Source: Ruminococcus flavefaciens (GTDB taxonomy: Bacteria; Bacillota; Clostridia; Oscillospirales; Ruminococcaceae). From it: 34,125 nucleotides of DNA. The translations under genes and the position numbers were made by a program. The notes under the pieces are model-generated. The model was not told where the DNA came from. It worked only from the letters and a program-made list of their open reading frames with translations, and searched no databases. The stretch lies in assembly GCA_002310115.1 (NCBI GenBank), contig DBYI01000080.1:1-34125 (forward strand), read 5' to 3'. Of this stretch, positions 1-9,186 are shown one piece after another; the stretch's first letter is position 1; each line of letters begins with the position of its first letter.

Positions 1-32
1 GATTTTACAAGATATTATGAGGAGGACTATAT

Positions 33-2399
33 ATGAAACTAATGAAAAATATAATATCAACTACAATAGCAATGGCAATATCCTTAGGCAATGCGACTGC
101 ATTTTCTATGACAACTGATGCTGCAGCAGTTAACTGGGATAAAGTAGTTGAAAACGGACCTTCATGGATTCCACGCGACTTTGGTTCCGCAATGTATTTT
201 CATAATCATTACGGTACAACCATAGTTGATGGCGATATGATAGGTATTGTTTATCATGTTCCGGATTCCTGCAAAATGTCTGCTGAAATCAATTCTTTCA
301 AACGAGATGACGGAATGATAGCTAATTCTGAATACGAATATAATATGTATTCCTTTGAACTTACCGAAAGTTCCGGTACCAGGAAAAATCCTGTAAGTTC
401 ACCCGGATTTCATTATGAAGCACTTTTGATACTTAACAATTGCGCTAAAGGATTTGATGTGGATATCAGTCTTGAGGATACGGAAACAGGTAAGGCTTCG
501 GACAGTGTTAGATATACTTTCGTTAACGAAGAAGGCGATTTGAAAGAAACCGATATTTACAGCTGGTTACCTGATTCTGTTCCAGAGTTTGAAGAATATA
601 TTGAACAAAATGGAAATATCTCATTCAGAGACGGTATGATGATCTACTGCAATAGTATAAACTACTCCACAGGGGCTTCTCTGGATATAGAACAGACCGG
701 TTCAGGAAAACTCAGTCTAGCTATTGACGAAAGTGTAAGCCGAGACAGTGTTTTAAGCTTAGATGGCGAAACTGACAATATTTTAAAAGTCTTTAAAGGA
801 GAGTCTGAAGGTGATGTTGATATTACATTTACATCCGGCAGATTATGGGAAGAAAACACTGAAGATAAAAAAATAGCTACTGCCTCCATTAAAGTTGATA
901 AAGATCTTAATATTGTTGAAAACGTTAAGGATATACCAGAATGGATACCTCAGAATTATGAGTCAGCTGTCAAATTCAGCAATGAACATGGTGCATCATT
1001 TGTAACTGACGGTATAATTTGCTTTGTCTATCCTATAAACACAGACAGACTTGATGAATACTCTGTTTTCTTTGAAGGCTCAGTTTCCCAAAAAATCGCT
1101 AGCTATGAACTTACAAACAAGGTGTATAAGAATACAGAAAAATACTGTCCTGCTTATAATGTCAGAGCTTATGAGATACCAAACGATTCTGACCTCACTG
1201 TTAATTTCAGATACGGAAGATTTGAATCAGATACAAGAACATTTAATTCATACAAATTCAAAAAGGACAGCGAAGGTTACATCACTCAAACTGATAAGTA
1301 TTCCTGGCTGCCTGACTGTCATGAAGAATTTAATGCCTACTTTGAAAAGCATGGCACGTTTTCTATTCAGGACGGATATGTAATGTACTGTACAAACATA
1401 TCTGATGCAGATTCATCTAATTGCATAATCAAGCAGAACGGTAACGGTGTATTTATAGAGGACCATGAAGAAATTTCAATGAAACGTGATACATCGCAAA
1501 CTAATACTGATGATACTGATTACAGCAAACCACAGCATCTAATCAAGCTCTTCAAGCCTGTAAAGCCCGGAACAGTCAAGCTTATTATTTCTAAAAAAAC
1601 AAATCACTATAATGCGATAACAGAAGATGATGTTGCATACTTTACAATCACAGATAATATGAATATATTACCTGCAGAAATAAATGATTTGAAAACCGAT
1701 GTCAAAGGTGACTGCAATGGTGACGGATTTTTCGGAATCTCTGACCTTGTTTTCATGAAAAAATGGCTCACTGGCAAGGGAAATCTGGCTGAACATGGTA
1801 TCGCAGATGTTAACAGTGACGGTAACGTCGATATATTCGATTTTGTTGAAATGAGAAAACTGCTTATAAATGAAATCAAAGAAGAACCACAACCTGTTAT
1901 GGTATTTATAAGCGAGAACTATGCATGGTCGACATTCCAGAACGTTACTGTAATCGATCAGTACGGATCAGCTTATTCTTTCCGATACAATGATGATATG
2001 GCAGACACCCCCGCTACAAGAAGTGATCTTGTTTCAATGTATTCCGACAATTGGTATGATAAACTGCTGAACATAATGATGACAAGTGATAGAAGTGCAA
2101 GCTATATTCCTGACTGTGCAATGAATGAAATAAACAAGTTTGCTCTAAAAGCTGGAAGCTACAGTGAGTCAAAAATGAAAGGCATCGGATATATGTGTGA
2201 TGCAGGCAGCAGTTCTGTATATATCATAGGCAATGATGCGGAAGGTAAACCTGTTAATTCGGAAATTGCAACTTTTGGCGATTTTGTTGGCTGGATAGAT
2301 GATCCGGACGCAAAGGATTTCATTAAACTGCTCGACATCTATGATATTTACGGAAGCGAAATCATTGACCTTCTTGAATATAACCGAGAATTATTCTAA
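33..2399 (+). CDS. Secreted dockerin protein with four WxP-type repeats
   Basis: Probable extracellular protein docked to a cellulosome or to the cell surface. An N-terminal signal peptide (about residues 1-31, hydrophobic core followed by Ala-rich cleavage region) follows a GGAGG ribosome binding site 7 bases before the ATG. A type I dockerin lies at about residues 557-615, with two calcium-loop segments starting GDCNGDGFFG and DVNSDGNVDI, each followed by a helix. Residues 45-555 are two tandem copies of about 250 residues. Inside them a motif W[IL]P....F..Y....G...DG recurs at about residues 45, 178, 304 and 425. After the dockerin comes a C-terminal domain of about 170 residues that I do not recognise. 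No glycoside hydrolase catalytic motif is visible. The internal position of the dockerin is unusual, since most are terminal. The signal peptide and dockerin are well supported; the function of the repeats is unknown. Confidence 0.85.
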   Translation: MKLMKNIISTTIAMAISLGNATAFSMTTDAAAVNWDKVVENGPSWIPRDFGSAMYFHNHYGTTIVDGDMIGIVYHVPDSCKMSAEINSFKRDDGMIANSEYEYNMYSFELTESSGTRKNPVSSPGFHYEALLILNNCAKGFDVDISLEDTETGKASDSVRYTFVNEEGDLKETDIYSWLPDSVPEFEEYIEQNGNISFRDGMMIYCNSINYSTGASLDIEQTGSGKLSLAIDESVSRDSVLSLDGETDNILKVFKGESEGDVDITFTSGRLWEENTEDKKIATASIKVDKDLNIVENVKDIPEWIPQNYESAVKFSNEHGASFVTDGIICFVYPINTDRLDEYSVFFEGSVSQKIASYELTNKVYKNTEKYCPAYNVRAYEIPNDSDLTVNFRYGRFESDTRTFNSYKFKKDSEGYITQTDKYSWLPDCHEEFNAYFEKHGTFSIQDGYVMYCTNISDADSSNCIIKQNGNGVFIEDHEEISMKRDTSQTNTDDTDYSKPQHLIKLFKPVKPGTVKLIISKKTNHYNAITEDDVAYFTITDNMNILPAEINDLKTDVKGDCNGDGFFGISDLVFMKKWLTGKGNLAEHGIADVNSDGNVDIFDFVEMRKLLINEIKEEPQPVMVFISENYAWSTFQNVTVIDQYGSAYSFRYNDDMADTPATRSDLVSMYSDNWYDKLLNIMMTSDRSASYIPDCAMNEINKFALKAGSYSESKMKGIGYMCDAGSSSVYIIGNDAEGKPVNSEIATFGDFVGWIDDPDAKDFIKLLDIYDIYGSEIIDLLEYNRELF

Positions 2400-2530
2400 T
2401 TATTTGAATATTCCCGATTATCGAGATATTGATTAAGAGCGACATAAATCATTCAAACTATGTTTTAGCGTCCAAATAAATATAACTATGATAATTTGAG
2501 CAAAAACAAAGCAATTACAAAATAAATATA

Positions 2531-2572
2531 ATCCTGAAACTTGCATATATTAGCAAGTTTCGGGATTTTTTT
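2531..2572 (+). terminator. Rho-independent terminator
   Basis: A 12-bp stem (CCTGAAACTTGC pairing with GCAAGTTTCGGG, one G-U pair) with an 8-base AT loop is followed by a run of seven T. It lies about 130 bases after the dockerin gene and should end its transcript. I see nothing else in 2400-2530. Confidence 0.85.
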
Positions 2573-2700
2573 GATGATGGACTTTTTTTATTATTGTTAT
2601 TTCTAAAACAATATGTTATAATAATCTCAATAGCTGTTACTTTATTGTCATTGAAATCCATGTTACTATACGATAACCGCACAAAATTTTTTTATTGCAA

Positions 2701-2755
2701 AGTGACTAAACCGTCACCTTTTAGTCACTGTAATGAAAGAATGAAGGGGTATATT
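2701..2755 (+). promoter_or_regulatory. Operator-like repeat and promoter of the ABC/two-component operon
   Basis: A perfect 10-bp inverted repeat, AGTGACTAAA (2701-2710) and TTTAGTCACT (2720-2729), contains three half-sites at an exact 11-base period: GTGAC at 2702, GTCAC at 2713 and GTCAC at 2724. A TATATT -10-like hexamer follows at 2750-2755, and the repeat covers the place where a -35 element would sit; no good -35 is visible. This arrangement suits an activator of the OmpR family bound next to RNA polymerase. The obvious candidate is the regulator encoded at 6482-7189. The repeat is seen directly; the link to the regulator is inferred. Confidence 0.55.
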
Positions 2756-2795
2756 AAGTAACATAGAAATTCAATTCATAAAAACGGAGGAACAT

Positions 2796-3485
2796 ATGGA
2801 AATATTAAAATGTGAAAACGTATCAAAGATATACGGAAAAGGTGAAACAGAAGTAACAGCACTTGATAAAGTCAGCTTTACAGTTGAAAAAGGAGAGTTC
2901 GTGTCAATAATAGGTCCTTCTGGAAGCGGCAAGTCTACGCTGCTGCATATACTTGGCGGAGTGGATAAACCCACAGAAGGCAAAGTCTTTATAGATGGTA
3001 CGGATATACACAGCTTAAGTGAAGATAAGCTTGCGATTTTCAGAAGAAGACAAATCGGACTGGTATATCAGTTCTATAATCTGATGCCTGTACTTAATAT
3101 AGACGAGAATATCGCACTTCCGCATCTTCTGGACGGAAGGCCATTGGATAAAGAAAGGCTGGATCAGGTGGTTGAACATCTGGGGCTGACAGACAGGAGA
3201 AAAAATCTTCCCAGCCAGTTGTCAGGAGGACAGCAGCAAAGAGTATCGATAGGACGTGCTTTGTACAGCCATCCTGCAATATTGCTTGCAGATGAACCCA
3301 CAGGTAATCTGGATCGTAAAACTGGCGAGGAGATAATTGATCTGCTTAAAGAATCAAACAAAAAGAACAAGCAGACACTGATACTTATAACCCATGATGA
3401 GGCCTTGGCAATGCAGGCTGACCGTATCATAAGTATTGAGGACGGCCGTATCGATAGGAACGAAAAGGTCAGGAATCTGGTCTGA
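2796..3485 (+). CDS. ABC transporter ATP-binding protein (MacB/BceA type)
   Basis: Cytoplasmic ATPase of an FtsX-type exporter, 229 residues, the usual length. Walker A GPSGSGKST is at residues 40-48, the Q-loop Gln at 92, the signature LSGGQQQR from 142, Walker B ILLADEP from 162, and the switch His at 200. GGAGG lies 5 bases before the ATG. It is the first gene of a four-gene operon with its permease, an OmpR-family regulator and a kinase. This ATPase subfamily powers lipoprotein release, peptide efflux or antimicrobial-peptide sensing; here the linked two-component genes favour sensing of or resistance to a cell-envelope stress. The substrate is not known from sequence. Confidence 0.93.
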   Translation: MEILKCENVSKIYGKGETEVTALDKVSFTVEKGEFVSIIGPSGSGKSTLLHILGGVDKPTEGKVFIDGTDIHSLSEDKLAIFRRRQIGLVYQFYNLMPVLNIDENIALPHLLDGRPLDKERLDQVVEHLGLTDRRKNLPSQLSGGQQQRVSIGRALYSHPAILLADEPTGNLDRKTGEEIIDLLKESNKKNKQTLILITHDEALAMQADRIISIEDGRIDRNEKVRNLV

Positions 3486-3512
3486 GACGGAATGGGAAAA
3501 GAAGGTGACAAA

Positions 3513-6485
3513 ATGAACAATAAGAAGATAATATTTCAGGTAACAAAAACATATATGCTGAAGAACCGTAAGCGCACACTGGTCACTTTTCTCGGTATAC
3601 TGATAATGGTCATTCTTATGACTGCGGTATTTATTGGTAAGGATACTATTTTAGGATATATGCAAAATGCAGTTGTAGCAGAAAAGGGAAGCTGGCATTA
3701 TCAGGTATATGATATCGGTAAGGAACAGGCAGAGCAGATAAAGGCTCTTGACTTTGTAGATAAATTTGAGATCTCAAAGCCTCTTGGATATACGGAATTC
3801 CCCAAAAGCGGAAATCCAGAAGTTACACCTTATCTTGAAGTCAAGGAATATTCGGAAAACCTGTTTGAACTGATGAACATAAAAGTAAAAGAAGGACGTT
3901 ATCCACAAAAATCTGACGAGGTAATTATCAGTGAAACAGCACTGAGAGAAGGTGCTGATATAAAGCTTGGAGATACTATCGAGACAGAATTTTTTGAAAG
4001 ATACATTCACGCATTCACGGTTGAAGAACAGAATGAACTCATAGCAGAAGGCAAAGAAGCAAAAAGTATATTTTTGCCGCTTGGGTTTAATCTCAAGCCA
4101 GGGGATACATTAAAAGTCCCCGATCATTTTCCCTATAATGAAAACAATGCTCTCATTGAGATGATACACAAACCTACGGGGGTTAGCAAGACTCTGACCG
4201 TAGTCGGTATAATGGAAGAACCTTATTTCGGATTTCCGGGACAGGGAGGATATATAGCACTGACCGGAACAGAAAACACCATAAACGGTGATGAAATAGT
4301 CAATGCTGTGTTAACAACAGATCTCAGAACAGATGAAGACTGCTTCGAAGAAATAGCAAAGATCCTTGACAGTTCAAAAAACTCTGAAGAAAGAGAGGAT
4401 GCTATTAGCCGTGGCAGCAAGTATACAACACAGGACGGAGAAGTGATATCGTTTGATAAAGGCAGTATCGTTTCAAATGATGCTCTTCTGGCATTCACTG
4501 CTGACGGGCAGAATGACAGTCTTAATTTTCTTGTGATGTTTTGTCAGGTCTTTTTTGTAGTACTAATCACGGCTGCATCACTGGTCCTTATATATAATGT
4601 ATTCAGTATGTCCTATCAGGAAAGATGCAGATATCTCGGAATGCTGTCGTCTGTCGGTGCGACACGCAGACAGAAAAAATGGAGCGTATATTACGAGGTA
4701 TTCTCACTGCTTGTCCCCTCACTTCCTTTTGGGATTGGTATCGGGATTCTTGTGGTAAAAGTGGGAATGAAACTGCTCTATCCATATTTTTCAAAGCTCT
4801 TTGGTTCGATGCTGTTAAGTATTGCAACGGGAAGAAACACGGAAGTCACCTACAGAATTGTGATTAATCCTGTAAACCTTCTGCTTGTTGTGATATTCTC
4901 CACGGCTGCTGTATGGATATCGGCATGGATACCTGCACACAAAATAAGCAAGATTGGGCCTGTTGAAAGTATAAGAGGAAACGAAAATTCAAAGAAACTG
5001 AAGAAAAAAGGCTATAAAAGCCATCTCGGACTTATGCTCAGAGGAAAAGCCGAAAAGCTTTTGGGAACAGCTTCCGTAGAAAGAAATCTCACATCTACAA
5101 AAGGCATAATAAGAAGTATCACTACATTTATCGCACTTACTCTGATAACGGCTTTTGCGTCAGGAAGCATTGGGGATATACTTGCAAGTATGGAGAATGA
5201 GGTGGATCTGAATCCCGGAAATGTATTTACAGACTGTTCATACATGCTTGAAAACACCGGATACCTTGATGAGGATCGGTATCTGTCATGCAGGGAGAAT
5301 ATCATGACGTCAGATGAAGTCAGCAAATATGAGGAAATGGATGTCGCTTATTATTATGGCGGTATACCGATAGAGTATTATAATGAAGAGTATATCTGTA
5401 CGGTAAAGCGGATACTGGGTATGTGGTTCCCGAACGCAACTCCGGAACAGATTCAGGATCGTTTTTTCGTGAGGGGAGGTTACAGAAATGTGTACGGTCA
5501 CCCCAAGCAGGCTTTCATAACTCTAGATGATGAGGATTTTAATAAAATAGCAGAAAAGGCAGGTATCAGCCTTACAAAGTACGAAAGCTCCGAAACCAGC
5601 CCTATGCTGGTATATGATAAGCTTAAGATCACATCGCATGATTGCACTTTTTTCGATAATGACGCACAGAAGCCCAAATATGCCGAATACTCTCTGAAGA
5701 GACCACTCTCTGTAAATGAAGGAGATACGATAGAGCTTGAGCTCAGGGAATACGATAAAGATAAGGAAGAAGAATATGATGTCACTGTTCCCGTAGACTT
5801 TGCAGGCTATATAGATGCCGATGATGTAAAAGAGTATTTCACTTTAAACAATAACACGACCTTCATTATCATTTCGAAGCAGACGCGGGATAATATCATA
5901 CTTAAAGATCCTGCATTCGGAAAGCTAGATATGTGGAAGTGTATATTCTTCAACACAAATACAGAGTATTCTCTGCTGGTTGAAGAGCTTTCAGGGATCA
6001 ACGATGAATTCGGGCGCAGTGCACTCAGGTCGAAGGATGTTTTTGATCTGAAAGACTTTTCGGAAGTGATAACAAAGATAGTAAATGTCGTAGCGGTATG
6101 TTTTACATTAATGATAGCACTTATATGTCTTCTTAACCTATATAATTCCGTTATGGGCAGACGTCTGGCAAGACATAAGGAACTTGCGGTGCTACATTCG
6201 ATGGGTATGACAAGAAAACAGAAGAATAAAATGCTTATGACGGAGAACATAAGGCTTTTAACAAGGTCATTTATTTATTCAGCGTTGATCATATCTGGCT
6301 TTGTGACAGGTTTATATTTACTGATCAATCAGCACTATGGAAGAGTTGGTCTTACTCTCCCTGTATGGGTGATATTAATAACGCTGCTTGTAAGTATGAC
6401 CGGGCTAATGGTATTTACTAGGATATGCTACGGACATGAAAATAGTATGCAGATAATTGATGAAATACGGAAGGAGAGTATATGA
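3513..6485 (+). CDS. FtsX/MacB-type ABC transporter permease, two-module
   Basis: Large integral membrane permease, 990 residues from the ATG chosen here. An in-frame ATG lies 21 bases upstream (3492), but AGAAGGTGA sits just before 3513. The layout is duplicated: one membrane segment near the N terminus, about 290 extracytoplasmic residues, three membrane segments (about residues 340-480), a cytoplasmic link, another membrane segment (about 535), about 300 extracytoplasmic residues, and three more segments (about 860-970). The FtsX-type blocks carry the typical cytoplasmic sequences YLGMLSSVGATRRQ and LAVLHSMGMTRKQ. This matches double MacB-PCD/FtsX permeases rather than ten-segment BceB. 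It starts just after the ATPase gene and its stop overlaps the next start as ATGA, so translation is probably coupled. Confidence 0.9.
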   Translation: MNNKKIIFQVTKTYMLKNRKRTLVTFLGILIMVILMTAVFIGKDTILGYMQNAVVAEKGSWHYQVYDIGKEQAEQIKALDFVDKFEISKPLGYTEFPKSGNPEVTPYLEVKEYSENLFELMNIKVKEGRYPQKSDEVIISETALREGADIKLGDTIETEFFERYIHAFTVEEQNELIAEGKEAKSIFLPLGFNLKPGDTLKVPDHFPYNENNALIEMIHKPTGVSKTLTVVGIMEEPYFGFPGQGGYIALTGTENTINGDEIVNAVLTTDLRTDEDCFEEIAKILDSSKNSEEREDAISRGSKYTTQDGEVISFDKGSIVSNDALLAFTADGQNDSLNFLVMFCQVFFVVLITAASLVLIYNVFSMSYQERCRYLGMLSSVGATRRQKKWSVYYEVFSLLVPSLPFGIGIGILVVKVGMKLLYPYFSKLFGSMLLSIATGRNTEVTYRIVINPVNLLLVVIFSTAAVWISAWIPAHKISKIGPVESIRGNENSKKLKKKGYKSHLGLMLRGKAEKLLGTASVERNLTSTKGIIRSITTFIALTLITAFASGSIGDILASMENEVDLNPGNVFTDCSYMLENTGYLDEDRYLSCRENIMTSDEVSKYEEMDVAYYYGGIPIEYYNEEYICTVKRILGMWFPNATPEQIQDRFFVRGGYRNVYGHPKQAFITLDDEDFNKIAEKAGISLTKYESSETSPMLVYDKLKITSHDCTFFDNDAQKPKYAEYSLKRPLSVNEGDTIELELREYDKDKEEEYDVTVPVDFAGYIDADDVKEYFTLNNNTTFIIISKQTRDNIILKDPAFGKLDMWKCIFFNTNTEYSLLVEELSGINDEFGRSALRSKDVFDLKDFSEVITKIVNVVAVCFTLMIALICLLNLYNSVMGRRLARHKELAVLHSMGMTRKQKNKMLMTENIRLLTRSFIYSALIISGFVTGLYLLINQHYGRVGLTLPVWVILITLLVSMTGLMVFTRICYGHENSMQIIDEIRKESI

Positions 6486-7189
6486 GAGTATTGATTGCCG
6501 AAGATGATCCTATAATAGTGGAAGGGCTTAAAATAGCTCTTTTACAGGAGGGCTATGAGGTCGAAGCATTCGGAGATATGAAAAGTGCCATAGAGGCAAT
6601 ACAAGATGAGGTACACTTTGATGTGTGCCTCCTTGACATAACTCTTCCCGATGGCGACGGCTATCAGATATGCAAGGCAATAAGGGAAAGATCTGATGTT
6701 CCGATAATATTTCTGACAGCCTGTGACGATGAACTGCATACTGTTCTTGCCTTTGAAAATGAAGCTGATGATTATATATCAAAGCCATTCAGGATAAGGG
6801 AACTTTTAGCCAGAATCAAGGCAGTAGTGCGTAGAAGCGGCGGAATCGCTTCTCATGCAGATAAAGCAGAAAAAGAGCAGGAAGAAGAGCAGAAACCGAT
6901 AGAGATAGGCAGGAATATACTGGATATCAGGAGCGGAAGAATCATGCGAGATGGTGAAGAGATATTCCTTTCAGCTGCTGAATACAGACTTCTTCTTACA
7001 TTTGTAAGAAACAGAGGACTGCTCCTAACAAGGCAGCAGATATTAAACAGTATGTGGGATAGTGCAGGGGATTTTGTTAATGACAATACTCTTTCGGTTT
7101 ATGTAAAAAGACTTAGAAAAAAATTGGAACAGGAAGGCGATGAGCCCATAATACAGACCGTTCGTGGAATGGGCTATCGTATGGTTTGA
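6482..7189 (+). CDS. OmpR/PhoB-family response regulator
   Basis: Two-domain transcription regulator of 235 residues. The receiver domain (1-120) has the acidic pair Asp8/Asp9, phosphoacceptor Asp52 in LLDITLPDGDG, Thr79 and Lys101 in ISKPF. An acidic, glutamate-rich linker (about 122-140) precedes a winged-helix DNA-binding domain (about 140-235) ending in the typical VRGMGYRMV. The usual GADDY before the lysine reads EADDY, a small departure. The start overlaps the permease stop by four bases (ATGA). It is expected to be phosphorylated by the kinase encoded next and to act on the GTCAC repeat array upstream of the operon; that target is an inference. Confidence 0.94.
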   Translation: MRVLIAEDDPIIVEGLKIALLQEGYEVEAFGDMKSAIEAIQDEVHFDVCLLDITLPDGDGYQICKAIRERSDVPIIFLTACDDELHTVLAFENEADDYISKPFRIRELLARIKAVVRRSGGIASHADKAEKEQEEEQKPIEIGRNILDIRSGRIMRDGEEIFLSAAEYRLLLTFVRNRGLLLTRQQILNSMWDSAGDFVNDNTLSVYVKRLRKKLEQEGDEPIIQTVRGMGYRMV

Positions 7190-7194
7190 TTTAA

Positions 7195-8178
7195 ATGAAA
7201 TTCAGGATTGGAATTGCTGCTATTTCGGTTGTACTGTGCATCCTACTGGGGAATCCGTGGCGTATAGCAGTGTTGCTAGCAGCTGTGCTTATTATCATAT
7301 TGGCAGCGGACATAATTGAAAAAAGGAAAATAAAAAACCAGATAGGCGATCTTATATCATATATCACTAAAGTACAAGACTACTCTTCCCTACCTGAAAT
7401 GAAGAAGATATCTGAAGGAAGCATAGGAATCCTGCAAAGTGAGATTTACAAAGTGATAACGCTACTGCTTGAACAGTATTCATCCGAACATAACCAAAAA
7501 AAGTATATGTCTGATATGATGTCAGATATCTCACATCAGTTCAAAACACCGCTAACTGCCATATCATTGATGAATGAGTTATTAATGAATGAATCGGTCA
7601 GTGATGAGCAGAGACTTGAATATACAGGTAAGATCGATGCACAGATCAACAAAATGACATGGCTTCTTAAAAGTCTCCTAACTCTTTCACAGCTGGAAGC
7701 AGGGGTCTTGGAGATGAAAGTAGAAAAGTCTGAATTAAATAAACTGATCAAAGATCTTTCTGAACCGCTTTTGATCATGGCTGAGGTCGCAGAAGTGGAA
7801 TACATATGCAGTATTCCTGACGGAATCGTACTCAATGTAGATATACACTGGTTTAAAGAAGCGATTTCAAACATCATAAAAAACTGCATAGAACATACTA
7901 ATCCAGGAGGCTTTGTCAAGATTTCTGCCAGTCAGAATAATCTGCACACCTCTATAGTTATAGAAGATAATGGAAAGGGCATTGAAAAAGAACATCTTCC
8001 TCACATATTTGATAGGTTTTATAAGGCAGGCAATTCATCCCACGATAGTGTGGGAATAGGTCTTGCAATGGCAAGACAGATAATCCGTGCCCACGATGGG
8101 AAAATCGAGGCAGCAAGTGAAATCGGTAAAGGAACAAAATTCGCGATCAGTCTGTATCAAAATACGGACAGATGCTGA
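7195..8178 (+). CDS. Short-sensor membrane histidine kinase
   Basis: Sensor kinase of 327 residues. Two hydrophobic segments (about 5-18 and 22-41) are joined by only a few residues, so there is almost no extracellular sensor. Such intramembrane-sensing kinases usually take their signal from a partner ABC transporter, which fits this operon. The HisKA box SDISHQFKTPL places the phosphorylated His at 114. The ATPase domain has the N box around Asn230, DNGKGI at 258-263 and the GIGLAMA glycine box at 287-293. It starts 5 bases after the regulator stop with no clear ribosome binding site, suggesting translational coupling. Confidence 0.93.
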   Translation: MKFRIGIAAISVVLCILLGNPWRIAVLLAAVLIIILAADIIEKRKIKNQIGDLISYITKVQDYSSLPEMKKISEGSIGILQSEIYKVITLLLEQYSSEHNQKKYMSDMMSDISHQFKTPLTAISLMNELLMNESVSDEQRLEYTGKIDAQINKMTWLLKSLLTLSQLEAGVLEMKVEKSELNKLIKDLSEPLLIMAEVAEVEYICSIPDGIVLNVDIHWFKEAISNIIKNCIEHTNPGGFVKISASQNNLHTSIVIEDNGKGIEKEHLPHIFDRFYKAGNSSHDSVGIGLAMARQIIRAHDGKIEAASEIGKGTKFAISLYQNTDRC

Positions 8179-8188
8179 ATAAATGAAT

Positions 8189-8234
8189 AAAGTGAACTCC
8201 CCATTGTGTCTAAATCCAATGGGGAGTTCACTTT
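8189..8234. terminator. Bidirectional terminator stem between convergent operons
   Basis: A perfect 18-bp inverted repeat (left arm AAAGTGAACTCCCCATTG, 8189-8206; right arm 8217-8234) with a 10-base loop lies between the kinase gene and the convergent GTPase gene. The minus-strand stop codon overlaps the right arm by two bases. Flanking T tracts are short on both strands, so it may work by stem stability. Confidence 0.7.
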
Positions 8235-9186
8235 AGTTAAAAAACGATGCAATTGGTATTTCAGGCGGTTCACATTCATAAAGATCAACAATTTTCAGAA
8301 TAGGCATATCAATGTTTTCTGTCTCGTGATGCTGTACTGTTATATCTGCAGTTACAGTTACCCATTTTTCGCCCTGAACGCTGAAGTATTTGTTATATAA
8401 AGCTACGAACCAACAAAACTCCATATCCGCTTCACAGCATGTCATTATATACCTTCCAACTGCAAAAATATTATTAGGATGCTCAGGACGCGAAGTAATT
8501 AAAGCTTTAAACTTCACTGACTTTCCATTATATTTTATAGCGTCGTTCATTATGTCGCTGTACCATATTGCATAATCATTATCCTTTATTATTATAAACG
8601 GAACGTTTATATCATAAGGCAACGGATCCTCAATGTCATCAGCTATCATCATTCCATTATCAGCTTCGTAATAGATCTCAGATCTTCTGTTTATCGAACG
8701 AATTATTCTATGCAGTTCATTAACATCAGCTCTGTTGGCATAACGATTAAAAATAACAACATCACTGACGTTGACCTTGTCGACAACAAGGCTTCCATAG
8801 TTCTGCATATACATCTGAATTGTGGGAGCTTCAGCAATAAATACAGTCTGAAAAATCTTCCATTTGGATGGCTTATTAAAAAGTAAGTCTGTAAGATGCC
8901 ACATACCGTTATATTCAATCATGATTTTATCCGCATCACATTCGTCTGATATCTTTAAAAGCAACTCTGCGTCAAGCTCTGACTTATCCTCTATCGAATA
9001 AAGCTTAATGCTTTTACCGCTGAACTGAGACAAATCGTACTCTTCTATCCCCTCTTCACAAATGACAAGAAGAATGTTTTCATCCAGCCCGAAACGTTTA
9101 CTGGATATTGTTTCCTGGATAAACTTTGTTTTTCCTGATTCTAGAAAACCGAGGAACAGATATACTGGTATTGCCTTGTCGCTCAT
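8233..9186 (-). CDS. Degenerate G3E GTPase fused to a DUF1980/TIGR03943-like domain
   Basis: About 317 residues. The N-terminal part is a CobW/G3E-type P-loop domain with Walker A GFLESGKT (canonical GFLGSGKTT). The metal-binding CxCC of the family is missing, and the base-recognition NKxD appears as NRYA, so GTP hydrolysis is doubtful. The last 90 residues, with KFKALIT, VGRYIMTCCEAD and a following beta-rich stretch, resemble the C-terminal domain of the DUF1980/TIGR03943 (YcgQ-type) proteins that accompany CobW-type GTPases in metal-related loci. The chosen ATG overlaps the stop of the preceding cobW-like gene as ATGA; an ATG 12 bases further upstream is possible. It is the last gene of the zinc operon. 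A role in zinc allocation is inferred from context. Confidence 0.75.
   Translation of the reverse strand: MSDKAIPVYLFLGFLESGKTKFIQETISSKRFGLDENILLVICEEGIEEYDLSQFSGKSIKLYSIEDKSELDAELLLKISDECDADKIMIEYNGMWHLTDLLFNKPSKWKIFQTVFIAEAPTIQMYMQNYGSLVVDKVNVSDVVIFNRYANRADVNELHRIIRSINRRSEIYYEADNGMMIADDIEDPLPYDINVPFIIIKDNDYAIWYSDIMNDAIKYNGKSVKFKALITSRPEHPNNIFAVGRYIMTCCEADMEFCWFVALYNKYFSVQGEKWVTVTADITVQHHETENIDMPILKIVDLYECEPPEIPIASFFN

Noticed and set aside
5807..6250. Minus-strand frame of 147 codons
   Set aside because: Lies wholly inside the permease gene, which has clear membrane and FtsX features.
2796..8178. Calling the operon a Bce-type bacitracin module
   Set aside because: The permease has two large extracytoplasmic domains and a duplicated layout instead of the ten-segment BceB plan, so only the general ABC/two-component logic is claimed.
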